A stretch of 64,000 nt of DNA from Criibacterium bergeronii. GTDB lineage: Bacteria; Bacillota; Clostridia; Peptostreptococcales; Filifactoraceae. The stretch's first letter is position 1. Every line of letters begins with the position of its first letter. Positions 15,852 through 25,188 of the stretch are shown here, piece after piece. Location of the stretch: the NCBI RefSeq assembly GCF_001693775.2, contig NZ_MBEW02000002.1, forward strand, positions 1 through 64,000, read 5' to 3'. The notes under the pieces are model-generated. The model had not been told where the DNA came from. It ran no database searches and saw only the letters and a list, made by a program, of their open reading frames with translations. A program made the position numbers and the translations under genes.

Positions 15852-18290
15852 TTACAGCTTAATTACATCGTCTATATTAAGTGGCTTGCTAAAATATGAG
15901 CCTTGCATATTTTTGATACCATTTTTTAGTAAAAAATCACATTGTATTTTGGTTTCTACTGATTTTGCTATTAATACTATACCTGATAATTTTGAAAATT
16001 CAGCAAGAGAAGATATTATAACCTCATCTTTTTTGTTTACTCCTATACCGTTTATAAAAGCCTTGTCTATTTTAATAACATCTACCGGTAGGTATTTGAG
16101 GTAATTTAAAGAAGAGTAGTGTGTGCCAAAATCGTCTATGGCTATATTTACTCCAAGGCGTTTTAGACTGTCAAAATCTTTTTTTAGTACCTCCAATGGT
16201 TTCACCATGTATGTTTCAGGTATATCTATATATATTTTTTGTGGGTCAAGGTTATAGGCTTGAATTTTCTCACAAATCATGGCAATTATTTTTTGAGTGT
16301 CAAATTTATCAAAGCACATAGTTAATGAAATTGCTAATGAATGTCCGTTGACTTTTTCCAAGTCATGTAATTGCCTTAATATGGAGTCAATTGTCCAATG
16401 AGTTAGATTGTTTATAAAATCTGTTTTTTCAGCAAGAGCGATAAAATTTTGTGAAGATAAAAGACCTCTTTTCGGATGTTTCCATCTAAGCAATGAGTCA
16501 TATCCATAGGTTTTACAATGCTGACTATCGGAAAAATGCACAACCGGCTGATAATACATAACTAACTCGTTATTTTCTATAGACTGATGCAAATCTTTGG
16601 CTAGGGTAAAATCTATTTTTACACCTGCAATGTCATGCTTAGGCTCGTATTTGGCATATTGACTTTTACCTTGAGCTTTTGCTTTATACATTGCAGCGCT
16701 TGCATGTTTTACTAAAGCGTCTATGTCTGTACCGCCACTAGGGTATGAGCTAAATCCGATAGAGGCTGATATTGAGATAGCACGACCATTTATTTGATAT
16801 GGCTCTTTAAATACTTTTATAAACCTTATACCCAGTGCGTCTATCATGTCGTCTTGATTGGTATAATAATTTTTTATAAAAATGACGAATTCGTCTCCGC
16901 CAAACCTTGAAATTATACTATCTTGTGGCACATTTTTTTTGAGTCTGATTGCAATTTCGTTTAACAACTGGTCACCTAAATGGTATCCTAAAGTGTCATT
17001 TATATTTTTAAATTCATCTAGGTCAATGAAAATTACTATATGCTTTGTTATATATTTGTATGAGGTTTTCAGTATTTCATAGCACTGCTGTAAAAAGTAT
17101 TCCTTGGAGTATAGACCGGTTAGGTAATCTTTAGTAGAAATCTTGAGCATTTCTTGCTCTGAGGCAACCCTTTTTTTAACCTGCTTTTCGATAAGACAGT
17201 TAATTTCGTTGAGTTTATTTGTGCTTTCCTCAAAAATTTTGTTTAGGTATTCATTTATAGCTGCAAGCTTTTTTTGGTCATTTACAATGAAGGTTACATC
17301 GTACAGTGAAACCATAACTAAACCGTTTTTTAGGAAATTCTTTTTACTGATATAAATACGGTCATCTAATTTTAACTCAAATATTTTATCCTCATCGACC
17401 TCAGACTCTATTAATTGCTTTGGAAATAGCTGATAGACATCCTTATAAGTCAGAGTCTTTTTGTCATCGAAATTAAAAAATGAAATGAAAGCCTTATTTA
17501 AATATAAAACCTTAGAGTCCTCTAAAATACCTATGGCTATTGGGATAGTGTCAAGAGTTTGAGAAATATAGTCCTGTTTAAATACCAACAAATAATTGTA
17601 TTTCTTGAATACATAAAAAAGGGCACTAAGAGGAATTAAACCTATTTTGCAACTATAAGACGGGATTGTCACATAAGTCAGCTTAGGCAAGATAAAATCG
17701 CAAAAAATTAGCAAAATACCGCTTATAAAGTAAGCATACATCAAAATGATTGCAGACTCATTATCAGCTCTTGTTTTTGCATTATAGGCTAAATTGAAAA
17801 ATATGATAATACACGATGACAAAATTAAAAAATAAAATGTGCCATCTATGTAAAACCTATAACTACCGTAAATATCATTTAATATTTGAACAAAATCATG
17901 TTCATCATCAAAAATAAAGTGAAGTCTTAGATATAAATTGGGTAAGCTAAGCAAGACTGCTGTAATAAATAAAACTACAGTTACATAGGGACTGAATATA
18001 ATTGATTTATAATTTTTTTTGATAGAAATTTCTTTTGCGATTGTAAAAAAAGTGAATGCAAGAAATGGAGCTATCACCCTATATGTAAGTGAATAATAAA
18101 AATGCAAATGATAGCTGTCGATTATAAATGCAACATCTAAAACACAAAAGATGTTTAGCAATCCATATAAAAAGCTTGCAACACAAAAAGCAAAGGTAAG
18201 CTTATTTCTAGTACACGTATTTGCTATAGTAATTATGAAAAATATGTAAAAAAATATTGCTAAGACACTCAAATAGTCATTTATTAGCAT
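15852..18290 (-). CDS. membrane PAS-GGDEF-EAL-type protein with degenerate EAL domain
   Basis: 812 residues. About seven hydrophobic segments (1-235), a PAS-like segment (245-330, SKVLYLNKAFISFFNFDD), a short coiled coil, a GGDEF domain (about 385-545) with intact RFGGDEF near 463, and an EAL-like domain (570-812). The GGDEF half looks able to make cyclic-di-GMP; no RxxD inhibitory site is seen. In the EAL half the catalytic EAL is GYDSLLRW. The usual Asn ligand in the next strand is Thr (SLTMCF). The AEGVE motif reads AKSVE, while DDFGTHYSS and IDIPET remain. Phosphodiesterase activity is therefore doubtful. Confidence 0.88.
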   Translation of the reverse strand: MLINDYLSVLAIFFYIFFIITIANTCTRNKLTFAFCVASFLYGLLNIFCVLDVAFIIDSYHLHFYYSLTYRVIAPFLAFTFFTIAKEISIKKNYKSIIFSPYVTVVLFITAVLLSLPNLYLRLHFIFDDEHDFVQILNDIYGSYRFYIDGTFYFLILSSCIIIFFNLAYNAKTRADNESAIILMYAYFISGILLIFCDFILPKLTYVTIPSYSCKIGLIPLSALFYVFKKYNYLLVFKQDYISQTLDTIPIAIGILEDSKVLYLNKAFISFFNFDDKKTLTYKDVYQLFPKQLIESEVDEDKIFELKLDDRIYISKKNFLKNGLVMVSLYDVTFIVNDQKKLAAINEYLNKIFEESTNKLNEINCLIEKQVKKRVASEQEMLKISTKDYLTGLYSKEYFLQQCYEILKTSYKYITKHIVIFIDLDEFKNINDTLGYHLGDQLLNEIAIRLKKNVPQDSIISRFGGDEFVIFIKNYYTNQDDMIDALGIRFIKVFKEPYQINGRAISISASIGFSSYPSGGTDIDALVKHASAAMYKAKAQGKSQYAKYEPKHDIAGVKIDFTLAKDLHQSIENNELVMYYQPVVHFSDSQHCKTYGYDSLLRWKHPKRGLLSSQNFIALAEKTDFINNLTHWTIDSILRQLHDLEKVNGHSLAISLTMCFDKFDTQKIIAMICEKIQAYNLDPQKIYIDIPETYMVKPLEVLKKDFDSLKRLGVNIAIDDFGTHYSSLNYLKYLPVDVIKIDKAFINGIGVNKKDEVIISSLAEFSKLSGIVLIAKSVETKIQCDFLLKNGIKNMQGSYFSKPLNIDDVIKL

Positions 18291-18463
18291 TAGACCACCG
18301 TCGAAAAAAACATAAGATTGGAATATAGCTTAATTATAACATAAAAAGCTTGAACTTAATACATCAATTATGTGAATTAAAAAAAGTGCTTGGTAAGATT
18401 ATTACCAAGCACTATAATTTATTGATAATTACTAACCAGTATACAATGTTAATTGGCAAATGC

Positions 18464-19846
18464 TTATAAGAATAGATATTTCAATATAAATAATAAAGCT
18501 AAAATATACATCAAAGGAGTAATTTTTTTGTATTTACCCTTAACGACATTCATTATAACATAAGTTATAACACCCATTGATATACCTTCAGATATACTGT
18601 AAAAAAATGGCATAGCAATTATACATATATAAGAAGGAATAGCATCAGCTGCATCATCAAATTTTATATTAATAATGTTGGTAAACATATAAAAACCAAC
18701 TACAATAAGTGCAGGTGCAGTTGCAAAAGCAGGTATAGCTAAAAATATTGGAGACAAGAATAATGAAAGTCCAAATAAAATAGCCGTAGTAAGAGAAGTT
18801 AGACCGGTACGACCACCCTCAGTTACACCTGAGGCAGACTCTACGAAAGTAGTAACAGTGGAAGTGCCCAGCAAAGCACCAAGACAAGTACCTATAGCAT
18901 CAGAAAGTAGAGCACCCTTTATTCTTGGCAATTTTCCTTCGCTATCTAACATTTTGGCTTTTGAAGAAACCCCAATAAGAGTACCGATTGTATCAAACAT
19001 ATCTACAAATAAGAAAGCCGCCATTACAACCACGAAATCAATAGAAAAAATATTGCTAAAATCCAATTTAAACATTATTGGAGAAATATCAGGTATAGAA
19101 AGACCATTAGAAAAATCAGGTAAAAGATTATAAAATCCAAGCTCAGGGTTTGGCACATAAAGACCTGATATTTGACAAATTACACCAAGAAGCCAAGTGA
19201 TAAGTATACCTAAAAGAATATTCCCCTTTACATTTTTAACTACTAAAATGCCAGTGATTATTACACCAATTATAGCTAATAATACAGTAATACCCACATT
19301 GTTAAATGTTGCAGTAGTAACGTTGTGAGCTAAATTATATCCATCAACGGAAAATAATGTAACTAAGGTTGGACCTGCAATAACAATCTTTGCATTTTGT
19401 AGCCCTATAAAAGCTATAAAAAGTCCTATACCTACACTTACAGCAGATTTTAAATTGTATGGAATAGCATTAAATATTGCCTCTCTGACATCTGTAACAG
19501 ACAAGGCAATAAAGACTATACCCTCAATAAATACAGCAGTTAACGCAGTTTGCCAGCTATATCCCATAGCTAATACAACAGTGTAAGAAAAATATGCGTT
19601 TAAACCCATACCGGGAGCAAGTGCAAAAGGATAATTTGCCAAAAATGACATCAACAACGTGCCTATCATAGATGCAATTGCAGTGGCAGTAAATACCGCA
19701 CCTGAGTCCATGCCTGATGCAGATAATACAGACGGATTAACAGCTAGAATATACGCCATTGTCATAAATGTGGTGATACCGGCTGTTATTTCTGTTCGCA
19801 GATTTGTACCATTTTCTTTTAGTTTAAAAATACTCTCTAAATTCAT
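18464..19846 (-). CDS. NCS2-family purine permease (PbuG/AzgA-like)
   Basis: 460 residues from the ATG after AAAGGAG (the frame opens at 19873). It is a polytopic protein with about 12-14 segments. AzgA-branch marks are TEITAGITTFMTMAYILAVNP at the N-terminus, ALAPGMGLNAYFSY, FVDMFDTIGTLIG and GTSTVTTFVESASGVTEGGRTGL. This branch imports adenine, guanine and hypoxanthine by proton symport. I saw no purine-riboswitch core in the upstream leader. It is a single gene read leftward. Confidence 0.92.
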   Translation of the reverse strand: MNLESIFKLKENGTNLRTEITAGITTFMTMAYILAVNPSVLSASGMDSGAVFTATAIASMIGTLLMSFLANYPFALAPGMGLNAYFSYTVVLAMGYSWQTALTAVFIEGIVFIALSVTDVREAIFNAIPYNLKSAVSVGIGLFIAFIGLQNAKIVIAGPTLVTLFSVDGYNLAHNVTTATFNNVGITVLLAIIGVIITGILVVKNVKGNILLGILITWLLGVICQISGLYVPNPELGFYNLLPDFSNGLSIPDISPIMFKLDFSNIFSIDFVVVMAAFLFVDMFDTIGTLIGVSSKAKMLDSEGKLPRIKGALLSDAIGTCLGALLGTSTVTTFVESASGVTEGGRTGLTSLTTAILFGLSLFLSPIFLAIPAFATAPALIVVGFYMFTNIINIKFDDAADAIPSYICIIAMPFFYSISEGISMGVITYVIMNVVKGKYKKITPLMYILALLFILKYLFL

Positions 19847-19873
19847 TGAAACTCCTTTCATAATAAAGAGCAA

Positions 19874-20202
19874 AAATAAAAAATGATGAAAATAATTGCT
19901 GAAATATTAATTTTTCCTTAAAGAATAATTATATATTCAAAAAAATAAAAAGTCTACAAAAAAATATCATATAGCTTGAAAATATTAGTGAAATTTTTTA
20001 AAAATAAAATCACCTAAATATTTGAAGCTGTTCCTTTAGGAGAAGTTCAAAAATATTATAAGGTAATTTTTTGTTAATTGTTATTGTTTAAATAAGTCAG
20101 CACTTTTTTGTATTTTTTGATATATTTGTTTATACTTTTAAAGCATCTTTTTCACCGCAAGCGACATTTTTTGTCAGCGAACTTTTAAGTAAATGCAAAA
20201 GC
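19874..20202. other. AT-rich intergenic region
   Basis: This lies between the divergent purine permease and sigma-factor genes. I see no ORF with a ribosome-binding site, no purine riboswitch core on the leftward strand and no clear promoter that can be fixed by eye. Confidence 0.5.
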
Positions 20203-20347
20203 TGTGATTTCATCACGGCTTTTTGTGGTGCTCTGAGTCATAATTTCGGCGTTTTTTTAAACTATTTTTACTTTTTAAAGACATTATGTGGTCTTTTTTT
20301 ATTGCTTTTTTGTGTGATAGTTTTTCATAATCTATTTTATACTACCT
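20203..20347. repeat. 145-bp repeat, second copy of 15427-15571
   Basis: Same length and orientation as 15427-15571, with about four substitutions. It contains GTGATTTCATCAC, a terminator-like AAAGAC/GTCTTT with T-tail, and the IS256-like end AGGTAGTATAAAAT (inverted) at the right. The left half of the full element is not recognisable here. Confidence 0.85.
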
Positions 20348-20620
20348 TTAGTTATACTTTTTTCAAAATTATTATTAGAACTATTAGTACGTTATACATA
20401 ACGCTTTCTCCGATTTTATAGTTTTTTGACAAATATATGGTATTATTTTTAAAAATTTTATTTTTATATTTTTTGTGTGCTATAGTCGTCTTAATTATCT
20501 ACTAATTATACAAATACCATGGTTTTAAGTCAATAATTTTTGTTTTCTAGTTAGATATAGCATTAAATAAGTTTATAGCTTTAACATAATTTAATATTTA
20601 TTTTTAATTTCTATAAAAAA
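20348..20620. other. AT-rich intergenic region upstream of the sigma-factor gene
   Basis: No coding frame is supported and no promoter stands out. It is presumably the leader or promoter region of the sigma operon. Confidence 0.4.
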
Positions 20621-20646
20621 TGAACCTTTTTAGTAAATTTTGACTC
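20621..20646 (+). promoter_or_regulatory. possible ECF-type autoregulatory promoter
   Basis: TGAACC at 20621-20626 and TGACTC at 20641-20646, about 36-60 bases before the sigma-factor start, resemble the TGAAC / CGTC-like spacing of ECF promoters. The -10 match is poor. Confidence 0.3.
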
Positions 20647-20681
20647 TTATATGTAGATGCATCAAAAGAAGGGAGGAAAAG

Positions 20682-21242
20682 TTGGATAATAATAATATTG
20701 TTAAAGGCATAAAAGCCGGCGATAAAAATGCCTTTGATATTCTTTATCAGCAGTACAATCTTGAATTATTTAGGACAGCTTTTTTAATACTTGGCAATTC
20801 ACAAGATGCGCAAGATGTCCTACAGGAAACTTTTATATGTGCATATATAAATATTAAAAGTTTAAGAGATGAAGAGAAACTAAAAGCTTGGCTATTTACT
20901 ATAATGAAAAATTTTGCTTATAAAAAAATAAAAAAAAGAGATAGGGAAGTGCCTGATGAAAATATACTTTTAAAAGTTGATAGTTATTCAATGAAAAATG
21001 AAGAAATTGATTATTCTTGTGATGTCAAAATTGAAGATGCACTTATGAAAATAAATCCCAAGCAAAGGGAGGTCTTGGTATTATATTATTATAGTGGATT
21101 TTCAATAAAAGAGATTGCTAAAATTACAGGAAATTTTCAGGGTACTGTCAAATCTAGGCTACACTTAGCTAAAAAGCAATTAAAAAAGATTATAGAAAAT
21201 GATTTTAACTTATTTGAAAGTGAGGGAATAAATGAGGGATAG
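20682..21242 (+). CDS. ECF-type RNA polymerase sigma factor
   Basis: 186 residues from a TTG start with GGGAGG at the right distance. Region 2 contains FDILYQQYNLELFRTAFLIL and DAQDVLQETF. Region 4 contains INPKQREVLVLYYYSGFSIKEIA and the helix-turn-helix GTVKSRLHLAKKQLKK. It overlaps by 11 bases with a membrane protein gene, the usual layout of an ECF sigma and its anti-sigma. The signal it answers to is unknown. Confidence 0.93.
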   Translation: MDNNNIVKGIKAGDKNAFDILYQQYNLELFRTAFLILGNSQDAQDVLQETFICAYINIKSLRDEEKLKAWLFTIMKNFAYKKIKKRDREVPDENILLKVDSYSMKNEEIDYSCDVKIEDALMKINPKQREVLVLYYYSGFSIKEIAKITGNFQGTVKSRLHLAKKQLKKIIENDFNLFESEGINEG

Positions 21243-22035
21243 TAATGAACAAGGATTAAATGAATTTATTAATAAAAAATTAACTGAGTCTACTGAAACG
21301 CTATTTCCCTCAGATTATGTTAAATATAAAATAGATTTTGAGATACAAAATCAAGTGGAAAATAGAGGGGAGCTTGTTATGAAAAATAAATTCAGATTAG
21401 CTATAGTTATGTGTTTATGTCTTGTATTTTTAGGTGTTGGCGGGTATGCAATAGGTAAGATTACCGGTGTGCTAAGCTCTACAACGTCATTTTATACTTA
21501 TAAAAATTATGATGATATTGAAAAAGCTAAACAAACAAGCGGTTTAGAAAATGCTTTTGTACCTAAGTCATTATATTCAGGATATGAATTTGATGGTATA
21601 AATATAGTTGATGTTGCTGATGTAGATGACTCAGGTAATGAGCAAAATATGAGAAAAAGCTTGGATATAACATATAAAAATAAAGAAAATGAAAAAATTT
21701 ATCTGTCTATAGATAAAAAAGTTGACAGCTATGATATTTCTAAGGGGCTTTACAAGGAAACTAAGCAATTTGACGGCAGAAATTTCTATTTTTCAAGAAT
21801 TGAAAATCTTTATGTCAAACCAAATGCCAAGCTGAGTGCGGAAGAAGAAAAAAGGCAAAAGGAAGACCCATTTTTTAACGTAGGCTATGGTTATGCAGGC
21901 GATGGAGAAAGGGAGACTGTCGTATCAACTGATATAGTATTTGAAGATAGTGAAATGGTTTATAGTATACTATTATTTGACGATGTAGAGTCTGATGAAA
22001 TGTTTAAAATTGGAGAAAATTTTTTCAACAAATAA
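21232..22035 (+). CDS. membrane-bound anti-sigma-factor-like protein
   Basis: 267 residues. The first 50 are cytoplasmic and charged, one membrane segment follows (about 55-74, LAIVMCLCLVFLGVGGYAIG), then about 190 extracellular residues. It overlaps the sigma gene, and the topology matches anti-sigma factors that hold the sigma at the membrane. No zinc-type ZAS motif is seen. The assignment rests on context and topology rather than sequence similarity. Confidence 0.7.
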   Translation: MRDSNEQGLNEFINKKLTESTETLFPSDYVKYKIDFEIQNQVENRGELVMKNKFRLAIVMCLCLVFLGVGGYAIGKITGVLSSTTSFYTYKNYDDIEKAKQTSGLENAFVPKSLYSGYEFDGINIVDVADVDDSGNEQNMRKSLDITYKNKENEKIYLSIDKKVDSYDISKGLYKETKQFDGRNFYFSRIENLYVKPNAKLSAEEEKRQKEDPFFNVGYGYAGDGERETVVSTDIVFEDSEMVYSILLFDDVESDEMFKIGENFFNK

Positions 22036-22051
22036 ATAGAGCAATAATTAG

Positions 22052-22091
22052 AAAAAAAGAGCCTTAGAAACAGTATTCCATAGGCTCTTTT
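22052..22091. terminator. bidirectional terminator
   Basis: AAAGAGCCT and AGGCTCTTT form the stem between the converging anti-sigma and glmS genes. Confidence 0.88.
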
Positions 22092-22136
22092 ATAAATTTA
22101 TAATATTATTGAATATGTTTTAAGGTATAAAAAATG

Positions 22137-23963
22137 TTATTCAACTGTAACAGATTTAGCTAGATTTCTTGGTTTGTCAACGTTTAGTCCTTTATCTTTT
22201 GCTACTTCCAGTGCCAATATTTGTAGAGGTATTATTGATAGTATAGGTGCTAGTAGGTTGTCGCTATCAGGAATGTATAAAACTTTTTCTGATACTTTTT
22301 CTACTTGTTTATTTGACGCTTGGGTTACTGAGAATACTTTAGCACCTCTTGCTCTAACCTCTTCTATATTAGAAATCATTTTTGTGAGCATCACATCTTG
22401 TGTCATTATAGCAATTACGGGGGTGTCTTTTTCGATTAAGGCTATTGTACCGTGTTTTAGCTCTCCGGCAGCGAAAGCCTCAGCGTGGATATATGAGATT
22501 TCTTTTAGTTTTAATGAACCCTCTTGAGCTAGTGAGTAGTCGATAGTTCTGCCTAGATAAAAGGCGTGTTGCTTTTTTGATATAAATGCTGCAACGTCAT
22601 GTATATTTTCTTTATGGTCTAATATATATTGGATTTTTTCAGGTAGGGCAAGCATTTTTGATATAATTTTGTGATAGTATTCTTTATTTATAGTGTAAAG
22701 CTTTAATGCAAAGTCAAGGGCGACAAGATAAAGGGCAACTATTTGCGTGGTGTAGGCTTTTGTAGATGCAACAGCTACTTCAGGACCTGCCCAAGTGTAT
22801 ATTACATCGTCTGCTTCTCTTGCAATAGAAGAGCCGACAACATTGGTGATAGCCAATATTTTTGCTTTTTGTTCTTTGCAATTTCTTAAAACTGCAAGAG
22901 TGTCTGCTGTTTCGCCGGATTGAGACATTAATATTACCAAAGTCTTATCGTCTATATGATTGTCGTTGTATCTAAATTCTGATGCTATATCACATACTAC
23001 ATATTTACCGAATAATTTTTGCATAGCTGCTTTGCCAACCACGCCTGCGTTGTATGCTGTACCGCAGCCGACTATGCAAATTTTATTAATATTTACTATA
23101 AATTCAGGGGTAATATTTTTAAAACCTAAATCTATATCCCCGTTTTCGTCTAATCTATGCTCAATAGTAAGTCTTATAGCCTCAGGCTGTTCGTTTATTT
23201 CTTTTTCCATGAAATAATCATATCCGCCTTTTTCGGCAGCCTCCATATCCCAAAGTATATGTTCTTTTTTCTTGTCGACTACATTTTTATATTCATCATA
23301 TATGGTCAGTTTATTTGCGTTTGCGTATAAGATTTCGCCATTATCAAGATAATAAACGTCTTTGGTATATTTTAACAGGGCAGGTACATCAGAGGCAACG
23401 ATGACATCGGTGCCAGTAACACCGGCTACAAGTGGGGAGTCTTTTCTTACAGCGATTAGTTCATGGTTGTGTTTAGAACTGATTACTGCAAGAGCATATG
23501 CTCCTTTCAATCTTGATACAGCTTTAAATACTGCATCTAAAAGGTCGCCTGAGTAATATTTTTCTATCAAATACACAACAACCTCTGTGTCTGTTTGAGA
23601 TTTGAATTTAATTCCGTCTTTTTCCAGCTCATTTTTTAGTGTCATGTAGTTTTCTATTATACCGTTATGGACTATTGCAAAAGTCTTGTCGTCATTAAAA
23701 TGAGGGTGAGCATTTTCATTAGATGGTGCACCATGGGTAGCCCATCTAGTGTGACCAATGCCTAGATGACCTTTGATAGGGTCTTTTTTTAGTTCATCTT
23801 CAAGTACGGAAAGTCTGCCCTTAAATTTTTTTATTTGAAGAGAGTCTCCATCATTTATTGCTATACCTGATGAGTCATATCCTCTATACTCTAATTTTTC
23901 TAAGCCATCTATTATAACTTCACTTGCCTCTTTTTCGCCTAAATAACCGATAATTCCGCACAT
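22137..23963 (-). CDS. glmS: glutamine-fructose-6-phosphate aminotransferase (isomerizing)
   Basis: 608 residues. The N-terminal glutaminase starts MCGIIGYLG with Cys as residue 2 after the initiator, and GHTRWATHG follows. Two SIS domains in the C-terminal half bind the sugar phosphate (CGTAYNAG, SQSGETADT, then KLKEISYIHAEAFAAGELKHG). The C-terminus is LAKSVTVE. It makes glucosamine-6-phosphate for wall precursors. The leader (about 150 bases shared with a divergent gene) shows no glmS-ribozyme core, so that control seems absent. Confidence 0.97.
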   Translation of the reverse strand: MCGIIGYLGEKEASEVIIDGLEKLEYRGYDSSGIAINDGDSLQIKKFKGRLSVLEDELKKDPIKGHLGIGHTRWATHGAPSNENAHPHFNDDKTFAIVHNGIIENYMTLKNELEKDGIKFKSQTDTEVVVYLIEKYYSGDLLDAVFKAVSRLKGAYALAVISSKHNHELIAVRKDSPLVAGVTGTDVIVASDVPALLKYTKDVYYLDNGEILYANANKLTIYDEYKNVVDKKKEHILWDMEAAEKGGYDYFMEKEINEQPEAIRLTIEHRLDENGDIDLGFKNITPEFIVNINKICIVGCGTAYNAGVVGKAAMQKLFGKYVVCDIASEFRYNDNHIDDKTLVILMSQSGETADTLAVLRNCKEQKAKILAITNVVGSSIAREADDVIYTWAGPEVAVASTKAYTTQIVALYLVALDFALKLYTINKEYYHKIISKMLALPEKIQYILDHKENIHDVAAFISKKQHAFYLGRTIDYSLAQEGSLKLKEISYIHAEAFAAGELKHGTIALIEKDTPVIAIMTQDVMLTKMISNIEEVRARGAKVFSVTQASNKQVEKVSEKVLYIPDSDNLLAPILSIIPLQILALEVAKDKGLNVDKPRNLAKSVTVE

Positions 23964-24120
23964 ACATATTCTCCTTAATATTGTAGACTATAATCTACTT
24001 GCTATATTTAAATTTTTCTAATTTATCTATCTAAAGTGTCAAACAAGATTTTTCTATTGAAAATAAGTTTATTTTCATATAAACTATAGTATAGTTTAAT
24101 TTTAAAAATATGGTGGATAC

Positions 24121-25170
24121 ATGAAAAAAATATTGCTTTATATTACTTTGCTGGGTGCAATTATATCACTGGTGGTATTTTTTAGCAAGGAAAAAATTGC
24201 AAACAAAGATGACTCAAGCATTCCGAAAATTGAAGTGGGAAAAAACAGTTTCAACTATAAAAATAAAATGCAGGTGCTACCTTATAAAGATGGATTTATA
24301 ATTTATGATGGTAATGACTTAGCGTTTAAGGACGATAAATTTAAGGACAAATTTGATGTCAGATTAAAGTCTGACAATTTTGTTTTAAAGACTTCTAAGG
24401 ATGATTTCATATATGTGCTGGACAAATCTAATAGGATACTATACAAAATAGATAGCAGTGGCGACATTTCTTCTCAGGCTAAGTTTGTAGAGACGGGAAT
24501 AGATGTATATCCTCTTGAAAATAAACAAGTCGTACTGCATTACTCCACTAGCGTTAAAACGGACGGGGTTATAATCTATGACAAAGACCTACAGGCGATA
24601 AATAACATCAGCTATCCAAATGCACTTATCAACGATATAATTTATGATAGCTATACAAAAAAAATTTTACTCAGTGCACAAACCTTAGACTACACTCAGA
24701 TATTGAACGCAATTTACTCTTATAATGACAAATATGAGGTGCAAGAAATAAATCAATTTAAAAATCTTGTGACGACAGCTATGGAGGTTACAAACAATAA
24801 AATTTTCCTTTGTGACCCTCAAAGTGTGTATATAATGGATAAAGAGCTGACAGCTACTAACAAGATTGAGGCAGATGACTCATTTTCAAATGTAAGAGTT
24901 GTAAACGATAAAATTTACTTACAGGACGGACCTAAATTAGTAAAAATCTTTGACAAGGATGCAAAGCTTTTGAAAGAAATGGCATCAGATGAGCCGATTT
25001 TTAATATATATTTTAAGGACTCAAACCCGATTTTAATCGGGAAAAATTTCTTCACTTATCAAAATGAAAAAACAGATGTTACTCAAGATGTGCTAAAATC
25101 TGTTTTTGTGAATAACAAAACTTTGATTTTATTTTTTAGAAATTCATATCAAACTATAAAATTACAATAA
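24121..25170 (+). CDS. membrane-anchored beta-propeller-like protein (DUF5711-like)
   Basis: 349 residues: an N-terminal anchor (4-20, LLYITLLGAIISLVVFF), then about 320 extracellular residues of repeating beta-strand pattern (for example YVLDKSNRILYKID, IYDKDLQAINNI, YIMDKELTATNKI). The repetition suggests a propeller. A DUF5711-type gene followed by cvpA is a pairing I associate with clostridia, and cvpA does follow here. The family call is moderate and the function unknown. Confidence 0.6.
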   Translation: MKKILLYITLLGAIISLVVFFSKEKIANKDDSSIPKIEVGKNSFNYKNKMQVLPYKDGFIIYDGNDLAFKDDKFKDKFDVRLKSDNFVLKTSKDDFIYVLDKSNRILYKIDSSGDISSQAKFVETGIDVYPLENKQVVLHYSTSVKTDGVIIYDKDLQAINNISYPNALINDIIYDSYTKKILLSAQTLDYTQILNAIYSYNDKYEVQEINQFKNLVTTAMEVTNNKIFLCDPQSVYIMDKELTATNKIEADDSFSNVRVVNDKIYLQDGPKLVKIFDKDAKLLKEMASDEPIFNIYFKDSNPILIGKNFFTYQNEKTDVTQDVLKSVFVNNKTLILFFRNSYQTIKLQ

Positions 25171-25188
25171 ATACTATATAGGGGGCAT

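Noticed and set aside
18464-20060. Purine riboswitch upstream of the NCS2 permease
   Set aside because: The leftward leader was scanned for the conserved core (TATA...ATAATATGG...GTTTCTACC) and nothing comparable was seen.
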